Position numbers and translations under genes: made by a program
Shown here: positions 18,318 through 27,938 of the stretch, in pieces
Position numbering within the stretch: the first letter of the stretch is position 1
How the letters are laid out: the number at the start of each line of letters is the position of its first letter
Notes under the pieces: model-generated
Seen by the model: only the letters and a program-made list of their open reading frames with translations
What the model was told of the DNA's origin: nothing
The model's database searches: none
Source: Prochlorococcus sp. AG-321-E21
GTDB lineage: Bacteria; Cyanobacteriota; Cyanobacteriia; PCC-6307; Cyanobiaceae
DNA length: 36,330 nucleotides
Assembly (NCBI GenBank): GCA_003283415.1
Contig: QBXH01000013.1
Location: 1 to 36,330 of the forward strand
Reading direction: 5' to 3'

Positions 18318-18665
18318 ATGGAAAAAATGCTTTTAAAATCAACTACTAGGCATGTGAGAATATTTACTGCTGATGTGGTTAATAATGATTTACAATTTCA
18401 TCCGAAAAAATTAACTCTTGACTTAGATCCTGATAATGAATTCATTTGGAATGAAGACTCCTTAAAAAAAGTAAATCGTAAATTTACTGTACTTGTTGAA
18501 GAAAGAGCTGGAAAAAATTTGGATGATTATGAACTTCGTAAAATAGGATCCGAAATAGAAGGATTAATAAAATATTTACTTCAAAATGGTTTACTAAGTT
18601 ACAACCCAGATTGTAGAGTCATGAACTATTCAATGGGTTTACCCAAGACCAAAGAGGTACTGTGA
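18318..18665 (+). CDS. ndhM: NDH-1 subunit M
   Basis: NdhM is an oxygenic-photosynthesis-specific subunit on the hydrophilic arm of the NDH-1 complex, which drives cyclic electron flow and respiration in thylakoids. The 115-residue protein has the conserved [16 protein letters not shown] start, [16 protein letters not shown] and a central [19 protein letters not shown] helix. It starts at ATG 18318 (a second Met at residue 4 is possible). Its stop TGA overlaps the next GTG in GTGA, implying translational coupling to the DUF3172 gene. Confidence 0.94.
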   Translation: MEKMLLKSTTRHVRIFTADVVNNDLQFHPKKLTLDLDPDNEFIWNEDSLKKVNRKFTVLVEERAGKNLDDYELRKIGSEIEGLIKYLLQNGLLSYNPDCRVMNYSMGLPKTKEVL

Positions 18666-19279
18666 ATAAATATCCCAATAGGGGTTCAAGAAGAGGCCCT
18701 AGCAGAAATTCCTACTCCCCAAATTCAAGAGATGGAGAAAATTACACACAGAGAAGAATATCTCCCTCTAATTCTGAACCAAAAATAAATTTTAGCACTG
18801 GAACAATTGCTGTACTTGCTGGGGTTTTAATTTTAGGAGTAGGTATTGGAAGCGCTATTACTAGTACAACAGACGGAGGACAAGGTAATATCGCTAGTCA
18901 ACAGCAATTAGATATGGCTGTTCCAGATCCTGAATTTTGTAGGCAATGGGGCGCTAGTGCTTTTGTAATTGATGTTGAGATGTATACAACACTTAATCCT
19001 TCGACTAGTTTTGTAACACAACCTGCACTCCAACCTGGTTGTGTTATTCGAAGAGAGAATTGGACAGTTTTACAAAAACAAGGAGCCATAAGTAATGAAG
19101 ATGTTAGAGAATGTAAACAAAGAATGAATACTTTTGCCTACATAGGTTCAATCAGAGATAAGCCTATTGTTAAATGCGTCTATCAGACTGATGTAAATGA
19201 GAATAAATTTATTATCAAGGGAGATGGACAAGCTGAAGATGGAGGAGTAGGGATTAATAAGGAAGCAATTCAGTTTTAA
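18662..19279 (+). CDS. DUF3172-family membrane-anchored protein
   Basis: The 205-residue protein has a basic, Ser/Arg/Asn-rich N-terminus (about 1-42), one membrane helix (about 47-68, [20 protein letters not shown]), then a domain with conserved cysteines in [27 protein letters not shown] and [11 protein letters not shown]. This pattern is that of DUF3172, found in cyanobacteria and plants, function unknown. The basic tail is probably cytoplasmic and the cysteine domain luminal or periplasmic. The GTG start overlaps the ndhM stop by four bases. The 3' end overlaps the convergent rbcR stop by four bases. Confidence 0.85.
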   Translation: MNKYPNRGSRRGPSRNSYSPNSRDGENYTQRRISPSNSEPKINFSTGTIAVLAGVLILGVGIGSAITSTTDGGQGNIASQQQLDMAVPDPEFCRQWGASAFVIDVEMYTTLNPSTSFVTQPALQPGCVIRRENWTVLQKQGAISNEDVRECKQRMNTFAYIGSIRDKPIVKCVYQTDVNENKFIIKGDGQAEDGGVGINKEAIQF

Positions 19280-20229
19280 ATTAAGTTAATTTGCCTTAAT
19301 GGACTCTCAAAACTGGAAAATTGAGGTAAAATATCTTTTTTAAAAGCTTCTGAAGCTCTTGATGTATATCTTGATGGATTGGTAATTAACTTCAATTCTC
19401 TTTTAACCTCTAAATCAGCTATTGAGGGTTTGTAGATTGACCCACCTTTTAATTCTCTTTCAATTGAAACAACAGGTAAAAAAGAGGCTCCAAGCCCAGA
19501 TTGAACTGCGTTTTTAATTGCTTCAAGAGAATTTAACTCCATTTCAATTTTTAATCTTTGAATATCAAGACCAGAATCCTTTAAAAGTTTATCAACAACT
19601 TTTCTTGTTGTTGATTGAGAATCTAATGTAACGAAATTTAGTTTGTATAAATCTTCTTTCATTAGTTCTTTCTTTTTAGCAAGTGGGTGCTTAATTGGTA
19701 ATACAAGAGCTAATTCATCAGTTGCATATGGAATTACCTGTAACAAGTTTTCTAAATCGTTTGGCAATTGACCTCCAATGATAGCTAAGTCAATTTGACC
19801 ATTTGCAACGCTCCATCCCGTTCTTCTGGTACTGTGCACCTGTAGTTGGACAGATACATCAGGATATTTTTGACGAAAAAGTCCTATCATTCTTGGCATT
19901 AAGTAAGTACCTGTAGTCTGACTAGCTCCAATTATGAGTGTTCCACCTCTTAAACTATTTAAGTCTTCAATAGCTTTGCAAGCCTCATCACATTGATTTA
20001 GGATCCTCTCGCAATATTCGAGTAATAACTTACCTCCTTCAGTTAGAAGTGCTTTTCTACCACCTCTATCAAAAATTGTTATTTCTAGTTGTTTTTCTAA
20101 ATTCTGAATTTGTAAACTTACAGCTGGTTGTGTCACATACAATAAATCTGCAGCTTTCTTAAAACTTCCTTGAGCTGCTATAGCTTTTAAAATTCTTAAT
20201 TGATCAAGAGTAAAAGGTAATTCGGGCAT
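19276..20229 (-). CDS. rbcR: LysR-type regulator of the RbcR/NdhR/CmpR group
   Basis: The 317-residue protein has an N-terminal winged helix-turn-helix (about 20-41, [25 protein letters not shown]) and a C-terminal periplasmic-binding-protein-like sensor domain. [20 protein letters not shown] and [21 protein letters not shown] are typical of the plastid/cyanobacterial Ycf30/RbcR subgroup, which controls carbon fixation and CO2-uptake genes in response to metabolites. Whether this one is RbcR, NdhR or CmpR by function is uncertain; Prochlorococcus usually has one. The promoter region shared with Z-ISO contains a strong nested palindrome, a likely autoregulatory site. Confidence 0.85.
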   Translation of the reverse strand: MPELPFTLDQLRILKAIAAQGSFKKAADLLYVTQPAVSLQIQNLEKQLEITIFDRGGRKALLTEGGKLLLEYCERILNQCDEACKAIEDLNSLRGGTLIIGASQTTGTYLMPRMIGLFRQKYPDVSVQLQVHSTRRTGWSVANGQIDLAIIGGQLPNDLENLLQVIPYATDELALVLPIKHPLAKKKELMKEDLYKLNFVTLDSQSTTRKVVDKLLKDSGLDIQRLKIEMELNSLEAIKNAVQSGLGASFLPVVSIERELKGGSIYKPSIADLEVKRELKLITNPSRYTSRASEAFKKDILPQFSSFESPLRQINLI

Positions 20230-20245
20230 TATATTTATGCCTACT

Positions 20246-20292
20246 ATTTATTAGTAATTATAATACCTAAGGTATTATTTTTACTAATAAAT
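20246..20292. promoter_or_regulatory. 47-base nested dyad operator between rbcR and Z-ISO
   Basis: Outer arms ATTTATTAGTAA (20246-20257) and TTACTAATAAAT (20281-20292) are perfect reverse complements. Inside sits a second perfect dyad, AATACC (20262-20267) with GGTATT (20271-20276), around TAA. Only two four-base spacers and the centre break symmetry. T-N11-A elements suited to LysR regulators are present. It lies between divergent start codons (rbcR ATG 20229, Z-ISO ATG 20313), the classic place for LysR self-control. Confidence 0.7.
20259..20264 (+). promoter_or_regulatory. candidate -10 box for Z-ISO within the operator
   Basis: TATAAT lies 49 bases before the Z-ISO start codon and inside the palindrome. 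Because the dyad is symmetric, the opposite strand also offers TATTAT and TATAAT for rbcR. Regulator binding here could block or re-aim both promoters. Confidence 0.45.
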
Positions 20293-20312
20293 AACTTGTA
20301 TTTTGAAATTAT

Positions 20313-21041
20313 ATGGAGACTCACAAAACTTCTTTACTAATTTTGGGATTAATATTGATCTTCGCGGTTATTCATAGTGGAGGTGCTGCTTTAAGGAGCA
20401 GAGCAGAATCAATTATGGGTCCAAGATTATGGAGATTATGCTTTGTTTCTCTAAGTTTGCCATCTGCAGTGGTATTAATTAGTTACTTTTTAGCGCATAG
20501 ATATGATGGAATTAGATTATGGAATGTTCAGGGTAACAATTATGTATTTTTGTTGGTTTGGATTTTAACTGCTATTAGTTTCTTGTTTCTGTATCCAGCA
20601 ACGTACAATTTATTAGAAATTCCTTCAGTTTTAAAACCTCAAGTAAGAATTTATGGTACTGGAATAATGAGAATCACGAGACATCCGCAAGCAATCGGTC
20701 AAATTATTTGGTGTTTAGCTCATACGTTATGGATTGGAACATCGTTTACATTTATAACTTCCTTAGGGCTAATTTCCCATCATCTATTTGCAATTTGGCA
20801 TGGTGATAAAAGATTAGAAATAAAATTTGGTGACGAATTTTATAAGTACAAGAAAAGTACTTCAATAATTCCATTCGTCGCGATATTTGATGGGAGACAG
20901 CAAATTAAACTAAAAGAATTTTTGAAATTTTCTCAACTTGGAATATTAATAGCCATTTCCTTAATCTGGTGGTCTCATAAATATATAAATATTGCTGTTA
21001 CAACATTTAATTCATCTTTTATATCTAAAATATTTAATTAG
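20313..21041 (+). CDS. Z-ISO: 15-cis-zeta-carotene isomerase (Z-ISO, NnrU family)
   Basis: Z-ISO is a heme-b membrane enzyme that isomerises the 15-cis bond of zeta-carotene after phytoene desaturation. The 242-residue protein is multi-pass and strongly resembles plant Z-ISO: IHSGGAALRSRAESIMG, HRYDGIRLWNVQG, FLYPATYNLLE, GIMRITRHPQAIGQIIWCLA and HTLWIG. H21 and H124 lie at the places where plant Z-ISO has its two heme-ligand histidines, an alignment I made by eye. Placement near crtP-crtB (about 2 kb away) fits. It is divergent from rbcR and followed 21 bases later by ndhF. The family name NnrU (nitrite-related) is a looser alternative. Confidence 0.85.
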   Translation: METHKTSLLILGLILIFAVIHSGGAALRSRAESIMGPRLWRLCFVSLSLPSAVVLISYFLAHRYDGIRLWNVQGNNYVFLLVWILTAISFLFLYPATYNLLEIPSVLKPQVRIYGTGIMRITRHPQAIGQIIWCLAHTLWIGTSFTFITSLGLISHHLFAIWHGDKRLEIKFGDEFYKYKKSTSIIPFVAIFDGRQQIKLKEFLKFSQLGILIAISLIWWSHKYINIAVTTFNSSFISKIFN

Positions 21042-21062
21042 CAGTCTAATATTAGTAAATAA

Positions 21063-23090
21063 ATGCTATTACAAATGCCTCTAGCTTCAGATATTGCATG
21101 GCTAATTCCTGTATTCCCACTAATTGGAGCGGTACTTTCTGGATTGGGCTTAATATGTGCGAACAAAAAAATCAATAATTCTAGAGAAATTGTTTCTATC
21201 AGTCTGTTGTCATTCGTGGGTGTTTCTGCAGTAATTAGTTATAAGACATTATTTGAACAAATAAATGGTTACCAATCAGTAGAAAAATTATTTGTTTGGG
21301 CAAGTGCAGGAGATTTCACAATACCCATGGGATTTGTTCTCGACCCATTAGGCAGCGTAATGCTTACATTGGTAACTACTATCACGTTATTAGTCATGAT
21401 TTACTCTCATGGCTATATGGCTCATGATAAAGGTTATGTAAGATTTTTTACATATTTAGCTCTCTTTAGTAGTTCGATGATGGGTTTAATTATTAGCCCA
21501 AATTTACTAGAAATATACGTTTTTTGGGAATTAGTAGGAATGTGTTCATATTTATTAGTTGGTTTCTGGTACGACAGAGATGGTGCAGCTAATGCTGCTC
21601 AAAAAGCATTTGTCGTAAATAGAGTTGGAGACTTTGGATTATTGCTTGGAATTTTGGGTCTATTTTGGGCTACAAAAAGCTTTGACTTCAATGAAATTGC
21701 TTTAGGAGTATCACAATCAGTTGCCGACAATTCATTGCCAGTCTGGGCTGCATTATTACTTTGTTTTTTAGTCTTCTTAGGACCTATGGCAAAATCTGCT
21801 CAATTCCCTCTTCATGTTTGGCTCCCAGACGCTATGGAAGGTCCTACGCCTATTTCGGCTCTTATACATGCTGCTACGATGGTTGCTGCTGGAATATTCT
21901 TAGTAGCAAGGCTCCAACCTCTCTATTCATTATTCCCTTCAATTCAATTCATTATTGCTTTAGTTGGTACCATTACATGTTTCTTAGGAGCATCGATTGC
22001 TTTAACCCAGATGGATCTTAAAAAAGGTTTGGCATATAGTACTGTCTCTCAGCTCGGGTATATGATGCTTGCAATGGGGTGTGGCGCTCCGGTAGCAGGA
22101 ATTTTTCACTTAATAACACATGCTTGCTTCAAAGCAATGTTATTTTTGGGGTCTGGCTCAGTAATTCATGCGATGGAAGAAGTGGTTGGTCATCAACCTG
22201 TACTTGCACAAGATATGAGATTGATGGGAGGTTTAAGAAAGAAAATGCCCTTTACTTCTACAACTTTCTTAATAGGTTGTATAGCAATAAGTGGTATTCC
22301 TCCATTAGCTGGATTTTGGAGCAAAGATGAAATATTGGGAAATGCCTTTATCTCGTTTCCAGCTTTCTGGTTCGTAGGATTTTTAACAGCTGGAATGACC
22401 GCTTTTTATATGTTTAGACTTTATTTTTTAACTTTTGAAGGAGATTTCAGAGGGGAAAATAAGGCATTACAAAAAGAGCTTTTATTAGCTTCTAAAATTC
22501 ATATAGAAGATGAAGAACATGAAGTAGAACATGGATCACTCCATGAGTCCCCTTGGTCTATGACATTCCCCCTGGTTTTTCTAGCCTTCCCTTCAATAAT
22601 TGTTGGGTTTATGGGAGTTCCTTGGGATAGTAAATTTGCAAACTTATTAGATCCTGAAGAAGCATTGATCGCTATTGAGTCCTTTGAATTAAAAGAATTC
22701 TTACCTCTAGCAATTGCATCTGTTCTTATTGCCTCAGTAGGTATAACTATTGCTTATCAAGCTTATTTTGCTAAGAAAATTAACTTATCAATTTTATTTG
22801 CACAAAGATTTCCATCTGTTAATAAGTTTTTATCAAATAAATGGTATCTAGATGATATTAATGAAAAACTTTTTGTGAAAGGTAGTAGAAAACTCGCAAA
22901 AGAAGTTTTGGAGGTTGATTCCAAAGTTGTTGATGGAGTGGTAAATCTTACAGGACTTGTAACATTGGGTAGTGGAGAGGGTTTAAAGTATTTTGAAACC
23001 GGTAGAGCTCAATTCTATGCTCTGATAGTTTTTGGAGGAGTTATTTTGTTGGTAGCAATATTTGGTTTCCAATCACCCCAAGTAACTTAA
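21063..23090 (+). CDS. ndhF: NDH-1 subunit 5 (NdhF1)
   Basis: NdhF is a proton-pumping antiporter-like subunit at the distal end of the NDH-1 membrane arm. The 675-residue protein has many membrane helices and the family core: VFWELVGMCSYLLVGFWYDR, FPLHVWLPDAMEGPTPISALIHAATMV and KGLAYSTVSQLGYM, then the long C-terminal amphipathic helix region (about 560 on). Length and a next-door ndhD point to the respiratory/cyclic NdhF1 rather than the CO2-uptake forms NdhF3/F4. ATG 21063 is used; a second Met four codons on (21075) is equally possible. Confidence 0.95.
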   Translation: MLLQMPLASDIAWLIPVFPLIGAVLSGLGLICANKKINNSREIVSISLLSFVGVSAVISYKTLFEQINGYQSVEKLFVWASAGDFTIPMGFVLDPLGSVMLTLVTTITLLVMIYSHGYMAHDKGYVRFFTYLALFSSSMMGLIISPNLLEIYVFWELVGMCSYLLVGFWYDRDGAANAAQKAFVVNRVGDFGLLLGILGLFWATKSFDFNEIALGVSQSVADNSLPVWAALLLCFLVFLGPMAKSAQFPLHVWLPDAMEGPTPISALIHAATMVAAGIFLVARLQPLYSLFPSIQFIIALVGTITCFLGASIALTQMDLKKGLAYSTVSQLGYMMLAMGCGAPVAGIFHLITHACFKAMLFLGSGSVIHAMEEVVGHQPVLAQDMRLMGGLRKKMPFTSTTFLIGCIAISGIPPLAGFWSKDEILGNAFISFPAFWFVGFLTAGMTAFYMFRLYFLTFEGDFRGENKALQKELLLASKIHIEDEEHEVEHGSLHESPWSMTFPLVFLAFPSIIVGFMGVPWDSKFANLLDPEEALIAIESFELKEFLPLAIASVLIASVGITIAYQAYFAKKINLSILFAQRFPSVNKFLSNKWYLDDINEKLFVKGSRKLAKEVLEVDSKVVDGVVNLTGLVTLGSGEGLKYFETGRAQFYALIVFGGVILLVAIFGFQSPQVT

Positions 23091-23174
23091 TAACAAATGT
23101 GTGTCTTCACTGTTCATGGGATGAAAAAATCTAGATAATTTCTAGACTCAGTTTAAGATCAATTTCTTATTCAT

Positions 23175-24815
23175 TTGAGCACTCATTTTTTGACACTTTT
23201 TGCACTAAATACAATAGGAACACTAGGTGGAGGTTTATCGGATTTCCATTGGCTTTCAGTATCTATTCTTTTTCCAATTGGAAGTGCATTTTTGATACCT
23301 TTTTTCCCTGATAAAGGAGAGGGTAAAGAAGTAAGATGGTTTGCTTTAAGTGTTGCTTTAATTACTTTTCTGGTAACTGTAGGATCCTACATAAACGGTT
23401 TTGATATCAATAATGAAAATGTTCAACTTAAAGAAAGTATAAATTGGCTTCCAAAGCTTGGACTTACTTGGTCATTAGGGGCTGATGGAATTTCAATGCC
23501 TCTTATCTTATTAACTAGTTTTATAACAGCTCTAGCTGTTTTAGCTGCATGGCCAGTAAAGTTTAAACCAAAATTATTTTTCTTTTTAATACTCATAATG
23601 GATGGAGGGCAAATAGCTGTTTTTGCCGTACAAGACATGCTCCTGTTTTTTTTGAGTTGGGAACTGGAACTTTTGCCAGTATATTTACTTTTGGCTATCT
23701 GGGGAGGGAAAAATAGACAATATGCCGCTACAAAATTCATTATCTATACAGCTGGTAGTTCCATATTTATTCTTTTAGCTGCATTGGCAATGGGTTTTTA
23801 TGGGACTGAACTTCCAAATTTTGAGTTTTCTCATTTAGCTAGTCAAGATTTTAGTCAAAACTTCCAAATCCTTTGTTACATTGGTCTACTAATTGCTTTT
23901 GGTGTTAAACTCCCGATTGTTCCTTTGCATACTTGGCTCCCTGATGCTCATGGGGAGGCTACCGCGCCTGTTCATATGTTATTGGCAGGTATTTTATTGA
24001 AGATGGGCGGATATGCTCTTTTAAGATTTAATGCGCAATTATTACCTGTTGCTCATGCTCAATTTGCTCCACTATTAATAGTTCTTGGAGTAGTGAATAT
24101 AATTTACGCTGCATTAACTTCATTTGCACAAAGAAATCTTAAGAGAAAAATTGCATATAGTTCAATTAGTCATATGGGTTTTGTCTTAATTGGAATAGGA
24201 AGTTTTAGTAGTCTTGGGACAAGTGGAGCGATGTTACAAATGGTTAGTCATGGATTAATTGGAGCAAGTTTATTTTTTCTTGTTGGAGCAACCTATGATA
24301 GAACAAAGACTCTTAAACTCGATGAAATGGGTGGGGTGGGACAAAAAATGCGAATTATGTTTGCTTTGTGGACGGCCTGCTCTCTCGCTTCTCTTGCCTT
24401 ACCAGGTATGAGCGGATTTGTTTCTGAATTGATGGTATTTACTGGATTTGTTACTGACGAAGTTTATACTTTGCCTTTTAGAGTAGTAATGGCCTCTTTA
24501 GCAGCAATAGGCGTGATACTTACCCCAATTTATTTGCTGTCAATGTTACGTGAGATTTTCTTTGGTAAAGAAAATCCAAAGTTAACTGAAGATAGGAATT
24601 TAATTGATGCAGAGCCAAGAGAGGTGTATATTATAGCGTGTTTACTCTTACCAATAATAGGGATAGGTTTATATCCAAGGTTAGTTACAGAAAGTTATTT
24701 GGCTACAGTAAATAACCTTGTTGATAGGGATTTAAATGCGGTGAAAAGTATCCCCAAGACAAATATTTTTGCGGGAAATAAAACAAATCAATTATTAAAA
24801 GCACCAACTATATAA
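23175..24815 (+). CDS. ndhD: NDH-1 subunit 4 (NdhD1)
   Basis: NdhD is a second antiporter-like proton-pumping subunit. The 546-residue multi-pass protein has [39 protein letters not shown] and [18 protein letters not shown], the expected proton-channel motifs. Pairing with ndhF in the same order as other cyanobacteria suggests NdhD1 of the NDH-1L/cyclic complex. The likely start is TTG 23175 ([14 protein letters not shown]), as no suitable ATG exists. The 84-base gap after ndhF contains TCTAGA twice, five bases apart, of unknown meaning. Confidence 0.93.
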   Translation: MSTHFLTLFALNTIGTLGGGLSDFHWLSVSILFPIGSAFLIPFFPDKGEGKEVRWFALSVALITFLVTVGSYINGFDINNENVQLKESINWLPKLGLTWSLGADGISMPLILLTSFITALAVLAAWPVKFKPKLFFFLILIMDGGQIAVFAVQDMLLFFLSWELELLPVYLLLAIWGGKNRQYAATKFIIYTAGSSIFILLAALAMGFYGTELPNFEFSHLASQDFSQNFQILCYIGLLIAFGVKLPIVPLHTWLPDAHGEATAPVHMLLAGILLKMGGYALLRFNAQLLPVAHAQFAPLLIVLGVVNIIYAALTSFAQRNLKRKIAYSSISHMGFVLIGIGSFSSLGTSGAMLQMVSHGLIGASLFFLVGATYDRTKTLKLDEMGGVGQKMRIMFALWTACSLASLALPGMSGFVSELMVFTGFVTDEVYTLPFRVVMASLAAIGVILTPIYLLSMLREIFFGKENPKLTEDRNLIDAEPREVYIIACLLLPIIGIGLYPRLVTESYLATVNNLVDRDLNAVKSIPKTNIFAGNKTNQLLKAPTI

Positions 24816-24886
24816 TTTTCTTAATATATACAATTTCTTTTGGCATGGTAATTGATATAAAGATATCTTGAAAAAGATTTAAAATA

Positions 24887-25759
24887 ATTCAAGTAACAAA
24901 CTCAAAATCTATTGATAGGTCACAGCTAGGACCTAGATTACTCATAAAATTTCTTCAAGATGCAGCTGGAAGGGGAGATCTTGATCCATGGGATATTGAT
25001 GTTATAAGTGTTATCGATAGCTTTTTAGAGCAGTTTAATCATAATTTACAAATTTCACCCACTGATCAAATTTCATATCAAAAAGACTTGTCTGAGACAA
25101 GCGAAGCGTTTTTTTCTGCCTCTGTATTAGTTAATTTAAAAGCTCAAGTTTTAGAATCTGATGTATTTCAAGGAGAAACATTAGGTTTTGACGAAGAAAT
25201 TGGTTTGGATACTCAAGAATGGATTAATGAAGGATTTGATTTGCCAAAATATCCTGAAAAATATTTAAGAAGAAGATCTGTTGCTCAACCCATTATTAAA
25301 CGTTCATCAACATTAGGAGAACTTGTTAGTCAACTAGAGTCAATTGCAGAAATAATTGAAACCCAAGATCTTTTGCTTATGAAGAGGAAAAGAAATAAAA
25401 AATACTCTAATAAGATCTTGATCTCTAAAGTTCAATCTTTAGCACATCGTGAAAAGCTTCCTGAAACGACGAAAGCACTTGGCAAGTTTATTGATGGTTG
25501 GGAAAAGGCACTACAATGGATTGATTTTGAATATTTAGTTAATAAATGGCAGACTGTAGTAAAAAGTGATTTGGATAAAGACAGATTGGGTGTATTTTGG
25601 GCTTTATTATTTTTATCATCGGAAAACAAAATTGAATTAAAACAACAAACTTCTCTTTATGGCCCAATACAAATAAAAAGGATTATTCCAAATGGAGGAT
25701 TAGCTCAATTACCTATTGAAAACATTGATGTTTCAGGAATGTCTCCTAATGCTGCATAG
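24887..25759 (+). CDS. scpA: segregation and condensation protein ScpA, start unresolved
   Basis: ScpA is the kleisin that bridges SMC heads in chromosome organisation. The frame is open from just after TGA 24869-24871. It reads QLGPRLLIKFLQDAAGRGDL from about 24923, then DPWDIDVISVIDSFLEQF, a clear ScpA N-terminus. It continues into EAFFSASVLVNLKAQVLESD and a C-terminal winged-helix region to TAG 25757-25759. No ATG, GTG or TTG lies in frame before the conserved N-terminus; the first is TTG 25088, which would delete it. An ATT at 24887 (given here, 290 residues) or 24911 is my best guess, by analogy with infC-type starts. In-frame ATG 24845 is cut off by the TGA. Confidence 0.82.
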   Translation: MQVTNSKSIDRSQLGPRLLIKFLQDAAGRGDLDPWDIDVISVIDSFLEQFNHNLQISPTDQISYQKDLSETSEAFFSASVLVNLKAQVLESDVFQGETLGFDEEIGLDTQEWINEGFDLPKYPEKYLRRRSVAQPIIKRSSTLGELVSQLESIAEIIETQDLLLMKRKRNKKYSNKILISKVQSLAHREKLPETTKALGKFIDGWEKALQWIDFEYLVNKWQTVVKSDLDKDRLGVFWALLFLSSENKIELKQQTSLYGPIQIKRIIPNGGLAQLPIENIDVSGMSPNAA

Positions 25760-25761
25760 TG

Positions 25762-25791
25762 TTAAAAGAGTAATAAAGTATAATCTTTTAA
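25762..25791 (+). repeat. short inverted repeat before cugP
   Basis: TTAAAAGA at 25762-25769 pairs with TCTTTTAA at 25784-25791 over a 14-base loop. It lies between the scpA stop and the cugP purine tract AAGAGG at 25792-25797, so it could affect translation of cugP. AT-rich DNA makes such pairs by chance, so no function is assigned. Confidence 0.35.
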
Positions 25792-25809
25792 AAGAGGTAT
25801 ATAGAGCAG

Positions 25810-26988
25810 ATGAAGGCAATGATACTTGCGGCAGGCAAAGGAACACGCGTTCAGCCCATAACGCATATTATTCCTAAACCAATGATTCCTATTTTACAAA
25901 AGCCTGTGATGGAATTTCTGTTGGAACTTTTAAAAGAGCATGGTTTTAAAGAGATAATGGTTAACGTTTCTCATCTTGCTGAGGAAATTGAAAATTATTT
26001 TAGGGACGGACAAAGATTTGGTGTGGAGATAGCTTACAGTTTTGAAGGAAGAATTGAAGATGGAGAAATGATTGGTGATGCTTTAGGTTCGGCTGGAGGA
26101 TTAAAAAAAATTCAAGATTTTCAAAACTTTTTTGATGAAACTTTCGTCGTATTGTGCGGTGATGCATTAGTCGATTTGGATTTAACTGAAGCCGTTAAAA
26201 ATCATAAGCAAAAAGGGGCAGTGGCAAGTCTAATAACAAAGAAGGTAACAAGAGAACAGGTATCCAGTTATGGAGTTGTAGTCTCTGATAAAAATGGAAG
26301 AATCAAAGCTTTTCAAGAAAAACCAGATATAGATGATGCTTTGAGTGATTCAATCAATACTGGTATTTATCTTTTTGAGCCTGAGATTTTTAACTATATT
26401 CCGTCAGGAGATAAATTTGATATCGGAGCTGATCTATTTCCTAAACTTGTTGAAATGGATTTGCCATTTTTTGCTTTGCCAATGGATTTTGAGTGGGTAG
26501 ATATTGGAAAAGTTCCTGATTACTGGAGTGCTATTAGAAATGTTTTACTTGGTAAAGTAAGGCAAGTAGATATTCCTGGTAAAGAAATTAAGCCTGGAGT
26601 TTTCACAGGTCTTAATGTTGCTGCAAATTGGGATAAAGTTAATATAAAAGGACCCGTTTATATAGGAGGAATGACAAGAATAGAAGATGGTGCAACCATT
26701 ATTGGCCCCTCCATGATTGGACCAAGTTGTTGTATTTGTGAGGGGGCAACTATAGATAACTCTATAATTTTTGATTATTCAAAAATTGGGAAAGGAGTTC
26801 AACTTGTCGATAAATTAGTTTTTGGTAGATATTGTGTTGGAAAAAATGGAGACCATTTTGATTTGAAAGATGCTTCTTTAGACTGGTTAATAACAGATTC
26901 AAGAAGATTAGATTTAACTGAACCATCTCCTCAGCAAAAAGCGATGGCAGAACTATTAGGTACTGATTTGATTAATATTCCAGATTGA
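25810..26988 (+). CDS. cugP: UDP-glucose pyrophosphorylase of CugP type
   Basis: CugP is the cyanobacterial non-GalU enzyme that makes UDP-glucose from UTP and glucose-1-phosphate. The 392-residue protein has the nucleotidyltransferase head MKAMILAAGKGTRVQPITH, then KPMIPILQKPVMEFLLELL, LCGDALVDLDL (metal site), FEWVDIGKVPDYW, and a C-terminal left-handed beta-helix (GPVYIGGMTRIEDGATIIG, GPSMIGPSCCICEG). Annotation as mannose-1-phosphate guanylyltransferase is common for this group; the overall match to Synechocystis Sll1558 (CugP), recalled from memory, favours UDP-glucose. The start is ATG. The 3' end overlaps the convergent metF by 17 bases. Confidence 0.88.
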   Translation: MKAMILAAGKGTRVQPITHIIPKPMIPILQKPVMEFLLELLKEHGFKEIMVNVSHLAEEIENYFRDGQRFGVEIAYSFEGRIEDGEMIGDALGSAGGLKKIQDFQNFFDETFVVLCGDALVDLDLTEAVKNHKQKGAVASLITKKVTREQVSSYGVVVSDKNGRIKAFQEKPDIDDALSDSINTGIYLFEPEIFNYIPSGDKFDIGADLFPKLVEMDLPFFALPMDFEWVDIGKVPDYWSAIRNVLLGKVRQVDIPGKEIKPGVFTGLNVAANWDKVNIKGPVYIGGMTRIEDGATIIGPSMIGPSCCICEGATIDNSIIFDYSKIGKGVQLVDKLVFGRYCVGKNGDHFDLKDASLDWLITDSRRLDLTEPSPQQKAMAELLGTDLINIPD

Positions 26989-27862
26989 GCCCAGCTTTTT
27001 CAAGTATCTCTGGGATAAGATGTTCTGCTTTGACTGCCATAAGGTGAATTCCATCTGCAATATTAATAAAGTCTTTTGCTTGCTCTGAAGCAATTAATAT
27101 ACCTTCTTGAAGTGGATTTTTTGCTTCCCTGAGACGATTTAAAATATTTTCAGGAATATTCGCTCCAGGTACAAATTTATTTATAAAAAGAGCATTTTTA
27201 TATGATTTTAAAAGAAATACTCCTGCAATAACTGGGATGTCAAGTGGATTACTGATTTCGGTGCAAAAATCTTTTAAACATGTTTTATCCATAACTATTT
27301 GAGTTTGTAAGAAATTTGCTCCAGCTTCCTTTTTTTTGATTGTTCTACTTTTTAAACTTCTTTGATTTTGACAACTTGGATCTACTGCAGCACCTGTAAA
27401 AATATTAGTTCTTTTGTCTGGAAGTTGTCCAAAAGTAGGATCAATTCCTTGATTAAATGATTGAATTTGTTTTAATAATCTCACTGCCTCAAATTCATGA
27501 ACTGCTTTTGTTTCTTGCTGATCACCAGCTTTAACAGAATCTCCTGTAAGGCATAAAATATTTTTAATACCTAAGGCATTTGCTCCAAGAATATCTGATT
27601 GTAAAGCAATTTTATTACGATCTCGGCAAGAGATTTGCATTATCGGTTCTATCCCATTTTCTAGTAATAGTTTAGACATTGCTAAACTACAAGTCCTCAT
27701 TATTGCTCTACTTCCGTCAGTAATATTAACAGCATGAACCTTATTTTTGAGAAGTTGTGCTATTTTAATAAATCTCATGGGGTCCCCCCCTCTTGGCGGC
27801 ATTAATTCTGCTGTAATTACTTTAGAATTTTTTTCTAAAGTTTGCTGAAGTTTCGATTTCAA
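26972..27862 (-). CDS. metF: methylenetetrahydrofolate reductase
   Basis: MetF reduces 5,10-methylene-THF to 5-methyl-THF for methionine synthesis, using FAD. The 296-residue TIM-barrel protein has ITAELMPPRGGD near the N-terminus, VNITDGSRAIMR, MQISCRDRNKIALQSDILGA and NILCLTGD, then DKRTNIFTGAAVDPS. Length matches the family. It starts at TTG 27862, since no in-frame ATG is close. It is divergent from the PedR-type gene over 76 bases. Confidence 0.92.
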   Translation of the reverse strand: MKSKLQQTLEKNSKVITAELMPPRGGDPMRFIKIAQLLKNKVHAVNITDGSRAIMRTCSLAMSKLLLENGIEPIMQISCRDRNKIALQSDILGANALGIKNILCLTGDSVKAGDQQETKAVHEFEAVRLLKQIQSFNQGIDPTFGQLPDKRTNIFTGAAVDPSCQNQRSLKSRTIKKKEAGANFLQTQIVMDKTCLKDFCTEISNPLDIPVIAGVFLLKSYKNALFINKFVPGANIPENILNRLREAKNPLQEGILIASEQAKDFINIADGIHLMAVKAEHLIPEILEKAGLNLEY

Positions 27863-27938
27863 TTGCTTTTTACTCTACTTAGTTAAGAAGTTTACTGATA
27901 CTGCTAAACTCAACTAATATATAAAAGGAACTGTTTAA

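Noticed and set aside
21761..22330. Two Cys/Ser/Phe-rich frames inside ndhF
   Set aside because: Same-strand off-frame readings of conserved membrane segments of NdhF.
23097..23138. 13-codon frame between ndhF and ndhD (ATG 23097)
   Set aside because: Too short, no hydrophobic or motif content, no ribosome site.
23091..23174. Paired TCTAGA sequences before ndhD as an operator
   Set aside because: Each copy is a six-base palindrome, easily arising by chance, with no known matching regulator.
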